33,926 nt of DNA from Bacillota bacterium (GTDB lineage: Bacteria; Bacillota; Dethiobacteria; DTU022), in assembly GCA_012800855.1 (NCBI GenBank), contig JAAZIN010000119.1, positions 1-33,926 of the forward strand, read 5' to 3'. The translations under genes and the position numbers were made by a program. The notes beneath the pieces were generated by a model that had not been told where the DNA came from, ran no database searches, and saw only the letters and a list, made by a program, of their open reading frames with translations. This document shows positions 1 through 7,235 of the stretch, one piece after another (the first letter of the stretch is position 1; each line of letters starts with the position of its first letter).

Positions 1-1543
1 ACATCAGCCAGGCGGCTCCGGGAGTGATGCGCTGCCGGGGATTGTCCGGGTGGTAGCGGCAGTTGTTGATAGAGAAGAAAAGGCCGATGGCGCTGGCGGC
101 AAATGTGAGCAGGAGAGCGCCTGCCGCCATGAGCAGCGTCATCCCGCGGGAGAGCCCGGTGGCCAGGGCGGTTCCCAGCAGCATCGCCTCCATGAGCACC
201 AGGGTGGGCAGAATGGCGGCCAGCAGCTTGCCCCAGACTACCGGCCACCCGGCCAGGGGGACGCTGTTCAAGATCCAATCCGATTCTCCCTCCCGGCCGA
301 AGGACTGCGCGGCCATGTTCCCGCTGAAAATGATTGTATACATAATCAGGACTGTAACCAGCGAAGAGCGGGAGGTGTCGCTGAAGAGGAAAATATGCTG
401 GCCGATAAAGAAGGCCAGGACGATGAGGGGGATCATGTAGCCGAACCATTCGCGGGTGTCCCGCCTCAGGTAGAGCAGATCTTTTTTGGCCACGGCCCAC
501 ATGCCCCGCCATGCGGAAGCTTTTGGGAAGGGTTCTTGGGTGGCGGTTAAAGATAGAGGGTGCCTCTCTTCGGACCGGACCCGCTCGCCGCTGCTTCTCG
601 GCTGGCGGTGTTTCTTCCTGCGGCGGCCGCCCTGATCCTGGCTTAAAGAAATCCAGCCGCGGCGGAAGCCCCGCTCCACCAGCAGAAAGGCTGCGGCCAG
701 AACTGCCGCTCCCAGCGCCAGCAGCAGCAGGCTCCAGCCTAGGCCGGCCCACTGGGCGCCGGCGGCGCTGCCGGCCAGGGCCCGGGAAGCCCAGCCCCAG
801 GGGAAGAGATCCATTACCTGCAGCATCTTTTGCTGCCCGCCAAGCCAGCCTGGGAGGTCAATCTTTTGGCCGCTTTGAATAAGCAAATTGGGAAGCTGGA
901 AGAAGAGGGCGATCAACACCCCGCCAATGCCGCCGAGCAGCCCTACGGCTTCGCGGCTGCGGTGCGGCGGGACAATTCGCATTACCAGCAGGTTCAGCAG
1001 CGCCGCCACGGCGATTCCCGATAACCAGAGGCCCAGGCTGACCAGAGCCGCCCAAAGATAGAAAAGCGGGGCGGCACCGAAGAGGAGGCCGAAAAACAGC
1101 GCCGGCAGGAAAATGAAGATTAGCACGGTGATGCTGTTGCCGGCGGCTACGACCAGCAATTTTACTGCAAAAACCGCCCGCGTGGAGACCGGGGCCATGA
1201 AAAGCAGATCCAGGTCTTCGGACATGTAGAGGGTGGCGAAAGCCGTGGTAATGCCAAAAAATATCAGGGCCCCATATCCAGCCATGAAAATAAGCGAGAG
1301 GAAGCCGCGGGCGATATGGGGCGGCAACTGGCTTAGAACACCGTACGACAGCTGGCCCAGGAAAACAATCAGGGACAAAAAGGCCAGGGAGGTGATCGCC
1401 ATCCCTATTCGTACGCTCCGGGGCCAGTGTCGTATCTTGTTCCAGGTTACTCGCAGCTGGGCGGTCAGGAGCAATTTGAAATCCTGCCAGAAAGGACGCG
1501 GCGGCGGGGCTTCAACCAGCGGAGAGGGCAGAATGATTTTCAA
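1..1543 (-). CDS. ABC transporter permease, large (partial, 3' end beyond window)
   Basis: I translated this frame by hand on the minus strand. It is open from a TTG at 1543 to the window edge (about 514 residues), so the C-terminus is missing. The TTG overlaps the TGA of the upstream ATPase gene (TTGA), with GGGAGGAGGG about 8 nt before it, so translation is probably coupled. The protein is rich in hydrophobic segments. It contains the phrase SEDLDLLFMAPVSTRAVF, typical of large permeases of putative ABC exporters. Two multi-span halves are separated by a charged linker rich in R, K, E and S. With the ATPase it should form an export-type ABC transporter in the membrane. The substrate is unknown, and nothing next to it indicates one. 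Confidence 0.82.
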   Translation of the reverse strand, partial: MKIILPSPLVEAPPPRPFWQDFKLLLTAQLRVTWNKIRHWPRSVRIGMAITSLAFLSLIVFLGQLSYGVLSQLPPHIARGFLSLIFMAGYGALIFFGITTAFATLYMSEDLDLLFMAPVSTRAVFAVKLLVVAAGNSITVLIFIFLPALFFGLLFGAAPLFYLWAALVSLGLWLSGIAVAALLNLLVMRIVPPHRSREAVGLLGGIGGVLIALFFQLPNLLIQSGQKIDLPGWLGGQQKMLQVMDLFPWGWASRALAGSAAGAQWAGLGWSLLLLALGAAVLAAAFLLVERGFRRGWISLSQDQGGRRRKKHRQPRSSGERVRSEERHPLSLTATQEPFPKASAWRGMWAVAKKDLLYLRRDTREWFGYMIPLIVLAFFIGQHIFLFSDTSRSSLVTVLIMYTIIFSGNMAAQSFGREGESDWILNSVPLAGWPVVWGKLLAAILPTLVLMEAMLLGTALATGLSRGMTLLMAAGALLLTFAASAIGLFFSINNCRYHPDNPRQRITPGAAWLM

Positions 1544-2322
1544 CTGACACCCTCCTCCCCAAGGCTCCGAATGAGCTCGGCATCCTCGGCGCCCCCGGTG
1601 AGCTCCAGAAAGATATCTTCGAGACTCCCGCCGGCGCGGCCGGCCTGCTGCCGCAGCTCTTCCGGGCTGCCCTGGGCAATGAGCCGCCCTTCCTTCAGGA
1701 TGCCCACGCGGTGGCACATCCGCTCCGCTATTTCGAGGATGTGGGTGGAGAGGAAGATGGCCTCCCCCTGGCGGGCCAGCTCCTGCAGCACATCTTTCAG
1801 CAGGCGGGCGCTGCGAGGATCGAGGCCCACGGTGGGTTCGTCCATCAATAGGACCCTGGGCCGGTGGAGCAGGGCCGCCGCCACCACCACCTTTTGGCGC
1901 ATGCCGTGCGAAAAGCCCTCCAGGAGCTCATCGGCCCGCTCGGACAGTTCAAACAAGGTCAGGAGCCGTTCGGCCTGATCCCGGGCATATTCCGGCGGCA
2001 TGCGGTAAAGATCGGCCATTAGGGCCAGGAATTCGCGTGCAGTCAGCTTGCCGTATACCCTGGGATGATCGGGGACATAGGCGATCAGCGCCTTGGCCCG
2101 GGCCGGCTCCCGGTTGAGATTGTAGCCGCAGATAAAGGCTTCCCCGGAGGTCGGTTCCAGCAAGCCCGCGAGCATGCGGATGGTGGTGGTCTTGCCGGAG
2201 CCGTTCGGCCCGAGGAAACCGTAGATCTCGCCGCCAAAAACCTCGAGGTCCAGCTGGTTAACGGCTGTAATGGCGCCGTATTGCTTTGTAAGGCGGTTGG
2301 TCTTAATCAAAATCTGCTTCAT
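1540..2322 (-). CDS. ABC transporter ATP-binding protein
   Basis: This 260-residue protein is a complete ABC-2/exporter-type nucleotide-binding subunit. Walker A is GPNGSGKT (residues 38-45). A signature-like motif FSHGMRQK, Walker B RVLLMDEP and the H-loop STH follow in order. The C-terminal tail (SLEDIFLELT) is typical of ATPases that pair with multi-span ABC-2 permeases. The ATG at 2322 is preceded by AAGGAG at good distance. The stop overlaps the start of the permease gene, so the two form an operon. It would hydrolyse ATP at the inner face of the membrane to drive export. The transported compound cannot be read from the sequence. Confidence 0.95.
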   Translation of the reverse strand: MKQILIKTNRLTKQYGAITAVNQLDLEVFGGEIYGFLGPNGSGKTTTIRMLAGLLEPTSGEAFICGYNLNREPARAKALIAYVPDHPRVYGKLTAREFLALMADLYRMPPEYARDQAERLLTLFELSERADELLEGFSHGMRQKVVVAAALLHRPRVLLMDEPTVGLDPRSARLLKDVLQELARQGEAIFLSTHILEIAERMCHRVGILKEGRLIAQGSPEELRQQAGRAGGSLEDIFLELTGGAEDAELIRSLGEEGVS

Positions 2323-2383
2323 GTGCCATAACTCCTTTGCACTTGCCCTGCTTAGAAATCAATCTATACTTCTTTTTTTTCAA
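2303..2383 (-). CDS. candidate short leader peptide overlapping the ATPase start
   Basis: A 26-codon frame starts at TTG (2383), or at an ATG two codons earlier (2389). It has a strong GGGAGGA 7 nt upstream of the TTG. It ends with TAA inside the first codons of the ATPase gene, in a different frame. The peptide begins MKKKKYRLISKQGKCKG. It is too short for coding statistics. It could be a translated leader that couples to the ATPase gene, or chance. I do not recognise it. Confidence 0.2.
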   Translation of the reverse strand: MKKKKYRLISKQGKCKGVMAHEADFD

Positions 2384-2529
2384 GGACATATCCTCCCGTA
2401 ATATTATCAATACGAACACCGTTTTCGAAAAGAAGTTGCAGCTTCTATCATTATTGCATGAAAGCTGGATATTATTGTTCAAATAGGGCTTATCAAATTG
2501 CCTATATGTAAAATTAAGTCAATTGGAGG

Positions 2530-2559
2530 TTGACCAAGCATTTAAAATAATGCTATATT
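2530..2559 (+). promoter_or_regulatory. sigma-A-type promoter for the Spo0E-like gene
   Basis: TTGACC at 2530-2535 is followed after 18 bp by TATATT at 2554-2559. A TG dinucleotide one base before the -10 gives an extended -10. Transcription would start near 2566, about 40 nt before the proposed start codon. The surrounding 2323-2600 region is strongly AT-rich compared with the genes. Confidence 0.55.
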
Positions 2560-2604
2560 TAATCGGATAACAAGATCTTTAATTATTTGATGTGGAAAGG
2601 TCAA

Positions 2605-2772
2605 ATGGAAGAGCTACGACAGCGCATTGAATACTATCGCTTGCAACTGGCGGAGCTGGTTGAGCAGGAAGGGAATCTACTGGAGCCGGAAGTTTTGGCC
2701 AAGAGCAGGCAGCTTGACCGGGCGCTGAACAAGTTCATGAAGATGCAACTGCGTAAACAGCTCCAGCGGTAA
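2605..2772 (+). CDS. Spo0E-family aspartyl-phosphate phosphatase
   Basis: This is a small protein of 55 residues from ATG 2605. In-frame starts at 2587 (TTG) and 2590 (ATG) would add up to six residues. I prefer 2605 because GGAAAGG lies just upstream, though only about 4 nt away. The sequence is two helices: an N-terminal stretch MEELRQRIEYYRLQL and a second helix with SRQLDRALNKF. The second matches the family pattern S-Q-x-L-D (here S-R-Q-L-D) of Spo0E-like phosphatases. These remove phosphate from Spo0A~P and so delay sporulation. The gene stands alone between the divergent ABC genes and tRNA-Val, as family members often do. The Gln-to-Arg change in the motif is visible, and its effect on activity is unknown. 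Confidence 0.75.
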   Translation: MEELRQRIEYYRLQLAELVEQEGNLLEPEVLAKSRQLDRALNKFMKMQLRKQLQR

Positions 2773-2848
2773 CAGGAGTCGGTAGCCGGCCCGAGGCGGC
2801 CGCGTTGTACCCTATCCGTGCCCACTGATCCTAATTGGCGTTAACCCC

Positions 2849-2877
2849 TTGTTTTTTTAAACAAGACCCTTTATAAT
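2849..2877 (+). promoter_or_regulatory. promoter of tRNA-Val, overlapping a palindrome
   Basis: TTGTTT (2849-2854), a 17-bp spacer and a perfect TATAAT (2872-2877) lie about 50 bp before the tRNA. The -35 box sits in the left arm of a perfect inverted repeat, CTTGTTT / AAACAAG (2848-2865). Confidence 0.7.
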
Positions 2878-2927
2878 AGGGGTGGCGAAAAAGTGAATAG
2901 GCAGGTTGTTTTTTTACTGCTAACCAT

Positions 2928-3002
2928 GCGCCTGTAGCTCAGGGGGAGAGCGCCTGCTTGACGCGCAGGAGGCCGCAGGTTCGAAACCTGCCGGGCGCAC
3001 CA
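2928..3002 (+). tRNA. tRNA-Val (anticodon GAC)
   Basis: The acceptor stem GCGCCTG/CGGGCGC closes with one G-T pair. The D-arm is GCTC/GAGC. The anticodon arm CCTGC/GCAGG holds the loop TTGACGC, so the anticodon is GAC, reading GUC/GUU valine codons. The T-arm is GCAGG-TTCGAAA-CCTGC. The discriminator is A and CCA is encoded (3000-3002). Length is 75 nt. It has its own promoter upstream and a terminator directly after, so it is a single-gene unit. Confidence 0.96.
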
Positions 3003-3007
3003 TATTG

Positions 3008-3032
3008 AAGAGCAGCAGGAGCTGCTCTTTTT
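3008..3032 (+). terminator. rho-independent terminator after tRNA-Val
   Basis: A perfect 9-bp stem AAGAGCAGC/GCTGCTCTT with loop AGGA runs into a T-run at 3028-3032, six bases after the tRNA CCA. Confidence 0.85.
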
Positions 3033-3067
3033 CATAACTAATACCGGTTGTTCAGGGAGGGTAGACT

Positions 3068-4033
3068 GTGCCGGCTAATCTTACCCCGCAGTATCATGCC
3101 GCCGAAGAGCGATACCGCCGCGCCCGCACGCCCGAAGAGAAGGAGGCGGCGCTGCACGAGATGCTCGCGGTGATCCCCAAGCACAAGGGGACAGAGAAGC
3201 TCCAGGCCGATATCAAAAGACGCCTGGCCCGCCTGCGCGAAGAGAAAAAGAAGAAGAAGCAGGCCAAGGGCTTCGATCCCTTTGCCGTGGAGAAGGAGGG
3301 GGCGGGGCAGGTGGTCCTGGCCGGCTACCCCAACTGCGGCAAGTCCGCCCTGGTGGGGGCCCTCACCCGCGCCAAGGTGAAGGTGACCGACTACCCCTAC
3401 GCCACCTCGGTGCCCGTGGCGGGGATGATGCCATACGAAGATACCCATGTCCAGCTTGTCGACACCCCGCCGGTGACGCCCGAAGCCATTCCCCCCGGCC
3501 TGACCGGCACCTTCAAGGCGGCCGATGCCCTTCTCATCGTCATCGACGCCGCCTCGCCGGAATGCCTGGACCAGCTGGAGGGGATGCTGCAGCTGCTACA
3601 GGAGCGGGAGGTGATCGACCTCTCTGAAGAAGGCGAGATCATCGCCCCGGTGCCCTTTCTCATCGTGGCTACCAAGTGCGACCTGCCGGAAAGCGAAGAA
3701 AATTTGCAGCTATTGCGCGAATTGAGGCCCGATTTGGAGATTGGGGCTGTCTCCTGCCACGGCCAGGGGCTGGACCAACTGCGCCGGAAGCTCTTCGACA
3801 TCCTGGGAGTGATCCGGATCTACGGGAAAGCTCCCGGCCGGCCTCCCGACAAGGAGCGCCCCTTTATCCTGAGAAAAGGGAGCACTGTGCTCGATTTTGC
3901 GGAGATGGTACACAAAGATTTTCCCAAGAGGCTGAAAAGCGCCCTGGTCTGGGGATCGGCCCGCTTTGACGGCCAGGCGGTGCCGCGGGACTACGTCCTT
4001 TCCGACGGGGACGTGGTGGAGCTGCAGCTGTAG
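3068..4033 (+). CDS. DRG/Obg-like GTPase with C-terminal TGS domain
   Basis: This 321-residue P-loop GTPase of the TRAFAC/Obg-HflX class has a charged, lysine-rich N-terminal helical region (residues 1-70). The P-loop GYPNCGKS is at 86-93. The G3 motif reads DTPP (132-135) where DTPG is usual. The G4 motif is TKCD (202-205). A TGS domain occupies about 255-321 (FILRKGSTVLDFAEMVHKDF). The order helical domain - G domain - TGS is that of DRG proteins, which in archaea and eukaryotes act on ribosomes. Bacterial relatives are annotated only as TGS-domain GTPases. The GTG at 3068 follows AGGGAGGG at good spacing. The gene follows the tRNA-Val terminator, and I see no clear promoter in between. Nucleotide binding is well supported; a ribosomal role is inferred from the family. 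Confidence 0.85.
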   Translation: MPANLTPQYHAAEERYRRARTPEEKEAALHEMLAVIPKHKGTEKLQADIKRRLARLREEKKKKKQAKGFDPFAVEKEGAGQVVLAGYPNCGKSALVGALTRAKVKVTDYPYATSVPVAGMMPYEDTHVQLVDTPPVTPEAIPPGLTGTFKAADALLIVIDAASPECLDQLEGMLQLLQEREVIDLSEEGEIIAPVPFLIVATKCDLPESEENLQLLRELRPDLEIGAVSCHGQGLDQLRRKLFDILGVIRIYGKAPGRPPDKERPFILRKGSTVLDFAEMVHKDFPKRLKSALVWGSARFDGQAVPRDYVLSDGDVVELQL

Positions 4034-4078
4034 CGGTGCCACGAGATCCGGGCTTGAAATTACAAGGTGCTATTCAAC

Positions 4079-4657
4079 CTAGGGGAACCTATATGCAACA
4101 TTGTTGTCCTTGTCCAGGCCCCTTATTTCTATAAATCCCGGATAATGTTGAACCTTAATTGGAATGATGTAACCGCCCAAGCCGTCAATTTCCTGGCTTT
4201 TGATTTCACCGCCAATAAAATCAACTTCCACTTTACGAATTTTAGGGTTCATGGAGTGGCCGTAAACCAGATAAATCCAGTTTTCTTCCCCGGTTGCGCT
4301 GGGTTCGCTAAAAGCATAGCCGGAAACAGTGAGCTGCTCCTCTTCGGTGGCGGTAATCATATTCCCTGGCCCGTTGTCTAGGACGACCCGGTCGTTTATT
4401 ATTTCGAAATGCATCAAATGCTCATTTTCCATTTGGCCCACCTTGTAATAATACAGGACAAAATTCCTGTTCTCGAAGCTGATAAACTTTAAGACCCGGA
4501 TATCTGAGACATAATCCATTTCCTCAATGAGAGCATGGTGCAGCTTTGCCGCCAGTTCCTCCCCACTTGATTCGTTTTGCGCCCGCAAGCACCCGGTAAC
4601 CGGGAGAAGTACAACAGCGCATAGCGCCAGGAAATAAACAACAGTGCTTCTCGACAT
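4079..4657 (-). CDS. lipoprotein of unknown function
   Basis: I chose the ATG at 4657, preceded by GGGAGGAA, giving 192 residues. The N-terminus is a lipoprotein signal: positive MSRS, a hydrophobic core, then the lipobox VTGC with the modified Cys at about residue 23. The mature part is acidic, mostly beta-prone and without recognisable domain motifs. The frame stays open upstream to 5104, but that extension lies antisense to the methyltransferase gene and would bury the signal peptide, so I rejected it. The protein should be exported by Sec, lipidated and anchored on the outer face of the membrane. Its function is not recognised. It converges on the GTPase gene and diverges from the methyltransferase. 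Confidence 0.8.
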   Translation of the reverse strand: MSRSTVVYFLALCAVVLLPVTGCLRAQNESSGEELAAKLHHALIEEMDYVSDIRVLKFISFENRNFVLYYYKVGQMENEHLMHFEIINDRVVLDNGPGNMITATEEEQLTVSGYAFSEPSATGEENWIYLVYGHSMNPKIRKVEVDFIGGEIKSQEIDGLGGYIIPIKVQHYPGFIEIRGLDKDNNVAYRFP

Positions 4658-4789
4658 GCCGTTCCTCCCAGTGCCGCCTGTTCCCGAATTGTATATCATA
4701 TATTCATTGATATTCATTATCCGGAGTTGTAAAAACAAAAACGGCAGCTTTTTTAGAGAAAATAACGGCTCTATTTTTTTAGCAGGTTT

Positions 4790-5638
4790 ATGCCTCCGTC
4801 GCTGCGAATAGATTTCCCGGGGGTGAAAGCCATCAGCGAAGGGAGGAAGCGATGCAACCGTTTGGATGGGAAGACCTGGACCCGCTACAGCATCAGCATA
4901 TGGAGCGACCTGCGCAAGTCCGCTGCGGAGCTGCGGCTGAACCACCCGGCTTCCTTCCCCCTGGAGCTGGCCGAGCGCTGCATCGAGATCTTTACCGCCG
5001 TGCCGGGGGAAGTGGTGCTCGACCCCTTTGCCGGGACGGGGACGACCCTCCTCGGCGCCTACAATCTTGGCCGCAGGGGCGTGGGCTTCGAGATCTACGC
5101 GCACTACCTGGAGCTCTTTGAGCGGCGGCTCCGCTCCGAAGAGGCCGCCCCGCCCGCCGGCAGCTCTTTACAGCCCTGCCTTTACCATGACAGCGCCCTC
5201 AACCTGCGCCACTACCTGGAACCCAACTCCGTCGATTTTATCCTCACCTCGCCGCCCTACTGGGACATCCTCCTGGAGAAGCGCTCCGCCGACCGCCGCC
5301 AGCCGCGCGCTTACGGCGACTGCGCGGCCGACCTGGGCCGGGCTGCCGATTACCAATCCTTCCTCAAAAAGCTGGCCCAGGTCTTTGCCGAGGTGCACGC
5401 CGTGTTAAAACCGGGCCGCGCCTGCGTGGTCGTGATTATGGACCTGCGCAAGAAAAACCGCTTCTATCCCCTGCACATGGATCTCACCCTGGCCCTGCAG
5501 CCCCTTGGCTTCCGGCTGGAAGACATCATCATCTGGGACCGGCGCCATGAATACAACCGCCTCCGTCCCCTGGGTTATCCCGCGGTTTTTCGCGTCAACA
5601 AGGTCCACGAGTACCTGCTAATTTTTACCAGAGGCTAG
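4790..5638 (+). CDS. DNA methyltransferase (N4-cytosine/N6-adenine type, permuted motif order; 5' end uncertain)
   Basis: This class I SAM-dependent amino-methyltransferase has the SAM-binding motif DPFAGTGTT (residues 78-86) before the catalytic TSPPYW (153-158). TSPPY is common in N4-cytosine enzymes. The stretch HPASFPLELAERCI plus DPFAGTGTT normally ends beta-class enzymes, so the order here is circularly permuted. The ATG at 4790 has only a weak AGCAGG upstream. A strong GGGAGGAAGC at 4841-4850 instead serves an ATG at 4852 in another frame. Removing one G at 4864-4865 would join that start to the main frame just where homology should begin. No endonuclease or specificity subunit is adjacent, so it looks like an orphan. 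Target sequence is unknown. Confidence 0.8.
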   Translation: MPPSLRIDFPGVKAISEGRKRCNRLDGKTWTRYSISIWSDLRKSAAELRLNHPASFPLELAERCIEIFTAVPGEVVLDPFAGTGTTLLGAYNLGRRGVGFEIYAHYLELFERRLRSEEAAPPAGSSLQPCLYHDSALNLRHYLEPNSVDFILTSPPYWDILLEKRSADRRQPRAYGDCAADLGRAADYQSFLKKLAQVFAEVHAVLKPGRACVVVIMDLRKKNRFYPLHMDLTLALQPLGFRLEDIIIWDRRHEYNRLRPLGYPAVFRVNKVHEYLLIFTRG

Positions 5639-5765
5639 GCGAAGGAGGCGCGGGAAAAGGGAAAGGCGGAAAACAGAAGAATTATTTACTTGTAAAAACA
5701 ATTTGCCGTCTATTTCGGGAAGGCGGGCAGAACGCAGCCGCCTCCAACGGAAAGGAGGATGCCAA
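5639..5765 (+). other. purine-rich intergenic stretch
   Basis: From 5640 to about 5681 the plus strand is almost all purine (gaaggaggcgcgggaaaagg and on). A small palindrome TTGT-aaaa-ACAA follows at 5690-5701. I see no convincing promoter or terminator. Confidence 0.4.
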
Positions 5766-7235
5766 TTGATTGAACGTCTCAGCAGGACCATTCAAGAAGA
5801 GCGCCTTCCTGCGCCCGATTATGAGCTCATTGCCAAGAAGCTCCGCCATATCGTGGGCGATGATGGCGTCTCAGCAAGCGGAGCCGACCGGCTGGCCACC
5901 TGCCGCGATTACTGGCCCATGGGGACACTCTGGTTCCTGGAAGGAAAGGCCCCGGCTTTGCCGGACCTGGTGGTCTGGCCGCGCAGCACTTCCGAGGTGG
6001 CCGCGGTGCTCAGGCTGGCCGGCGAGCACAACATTCCGGTCACCCCCTACGGCGAGGGCTCTGGGGCGCTCGGCGGGGCCGTGCCGCTGCAGGGCGGCAT
6101 TGCGCTGGACATGAAGCGGATGGACAGGGTGCTGGAGCTGGACCGGGACAATCTTATGGTTACCGTCGAGCCCGGCCTGAACGGAGCGCGCTACGAGGAA
6201 TACCTTAACCGGCACGGCTTCACCGGGGGGCATTTTCCCCAGTCCCTGCGCTGCTCCACTGTGGGGGGATGGGTGGCCTGCCGGGCGGCGGGGACTTTTT
6301 CCACGCGCTACGGCAAGATCGAGGACATGGTCGTCGCCCTGGAGGCGGTGCTGCCCGATGGGAAGGTGATCCGGGGCCGCAAGCTGCCCCGCACCGCCAC
6401 GGGTCCGCGGGTGGATCACCTTTTCATCGGCTCCGAGGGGACCTTGGGGGTAATTACCGCCATCACCCTGCGGATCTGGCCTTACCCGGAAAAGCGCATC
6501 TACAGCTCCTACATCTTTGAGAACATCGAGCGGGCCCTGGAGGCCATCCGCCGGCTGGTCCAGGCGGGGGCTCGCCCCGCGGTGGTGCGCCTCTACGATC
6601 CCGCCGAGACGGCGCATCACTTTCCCGACTGCGAGGTTCCGGCGGGCCATGTCATCTTAATCTACCTCTTCGAGGGCGCTGCCGGGATTGTCGCCGCCGA
6701 AGATGAGCTGGCGGCCAGGCTGGCCCGCGAAGAGGGGGGTGTTGCGGCAGGCCCTGCCCCCGTGGAGCGCTGGCTGGAGACCCGCTTCAACGTGAGCCTG
6801 GCCTCCAAGCTTTTCCGGCAGGGTGCCGTTGTCGATACCATTGAAGTGACCACCAGCTGGAGCAAGGCAGCGGAGATCTATCATGCCATGCAGAAGGCGC
6901 TCCTGGAGGTGGAGGGGACGGTGCTGGCCACCGGCCACTATTCCCATGTCTACCCCGAGGGAGCGGCCCTTTACCTTACCCTGGTGGGCTTTCCGCCGGG
7001 CGACAAGAGGGAGTATTACCGCCGTCTCTGGAACGCGGCCATGGACAGCTGCCTCGCCCTGGGAGGCGCCATCAGCCACCATCACGGCGTGGGCCTGCAC
7101 CGGGGGCTCTGGATGGCGCAGGAGCATGGACAGGCGCTGGAGGCGCTGCGCATGATTAAGGATGCCTTCGACCCGCAGGGAATTATGAATCCGGGCAAGC
7201 TGGGCCTGGGGGAGGTGAAAAAATGGCCGGAGTAA
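5766..7235 (+). CDS. FAD-binding oxidase/dehydrogenase, alkyl-DHAP-synthase-like (GlcD/VAO family)
   Basis: From TTG 5766, preceded by AAAGGAGG at 7 nt, this is 489 residues. The N-terminal half is a PCMH-type FAD domain (PYGEGSGALGG, LRCSTVGGWVACRAAGTFS, GSEGTLGVITA). The C-terminal half is the FAD-oxidase C domain ending FDPQGIMNPGKLG. The HHHGVG motif at about residue 438 is the hallmark of alkylglycerone-phosphate synthase and close relatives, where the histidines act in the active site. GlcD and D-lactate dehydrogenases are weaker alternatives. Its stop overlaps the next gene, an Fe-S/CCG protein, by 13 bp, so the two probably form an electron-transferring complex as GlcD and GlcF do. 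Flavin binding is clear. The substrate could be an acyl-DHAP, glycerol phosphate, glycolate or D-lactate. Confidence 0.85.
   Translation: MIERLSRTIQEERLPAPDYELIAKKLRHIVGDDGVSASGADRLATCRDYWPMGTLWFLEGKAPALPDLVVWPRSTSEVAAVLRLAGEHNIPVTPYGEGSGALGGAVPLQGGIALDMKRMDRVLELDRDNLMVTVEPGLNGARYEEYLNRHGFTGGHFPQSLRCSTVGGWVACRAAGTFSTRYGKIEDMVVALEAVLPDGKVIRGRKLPRTATGPRVDHLFIGSEGTLGVITAITLRIWPYPEKRIYSSYIFENIERALEAIRRLVQAGARPAVVRLYDPAETAHHFPDCEVPAGHVILIYLFEGAAGIVAAEDELAARLAREEGGVAAGPAPVERWLETRFNVSLASKLFRQGAVVDTIEVTTSWSKAAEIYHAMQKALLEVEGTVLATGHYSHVYPEGAALYLTLVGFPPGDKREYYRRLWNAAMDSCLALGGAISHHHGVGLHRGLWMAQEHGQALEALRMIKDAFDPQGIMNPGKLGLGEVKKWPE

Noticed and set aside
4754-4780. Terminator-like TAGAG/CTCTA hairpin with T-run before the methyltransferase
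   Set aside because: Only a 5-bp AT-containing stem with a 10-nt loop, and no upstream plus-strand gene close enough to need it.
4658-5104. N-terminal extension of the lipoprotein frame upstream of ATG 4657
   Set aside because: It is antisense to the methyltransferase, would bury the lipoprotein signal, and the 4657 start has a strong ribosome binding site.
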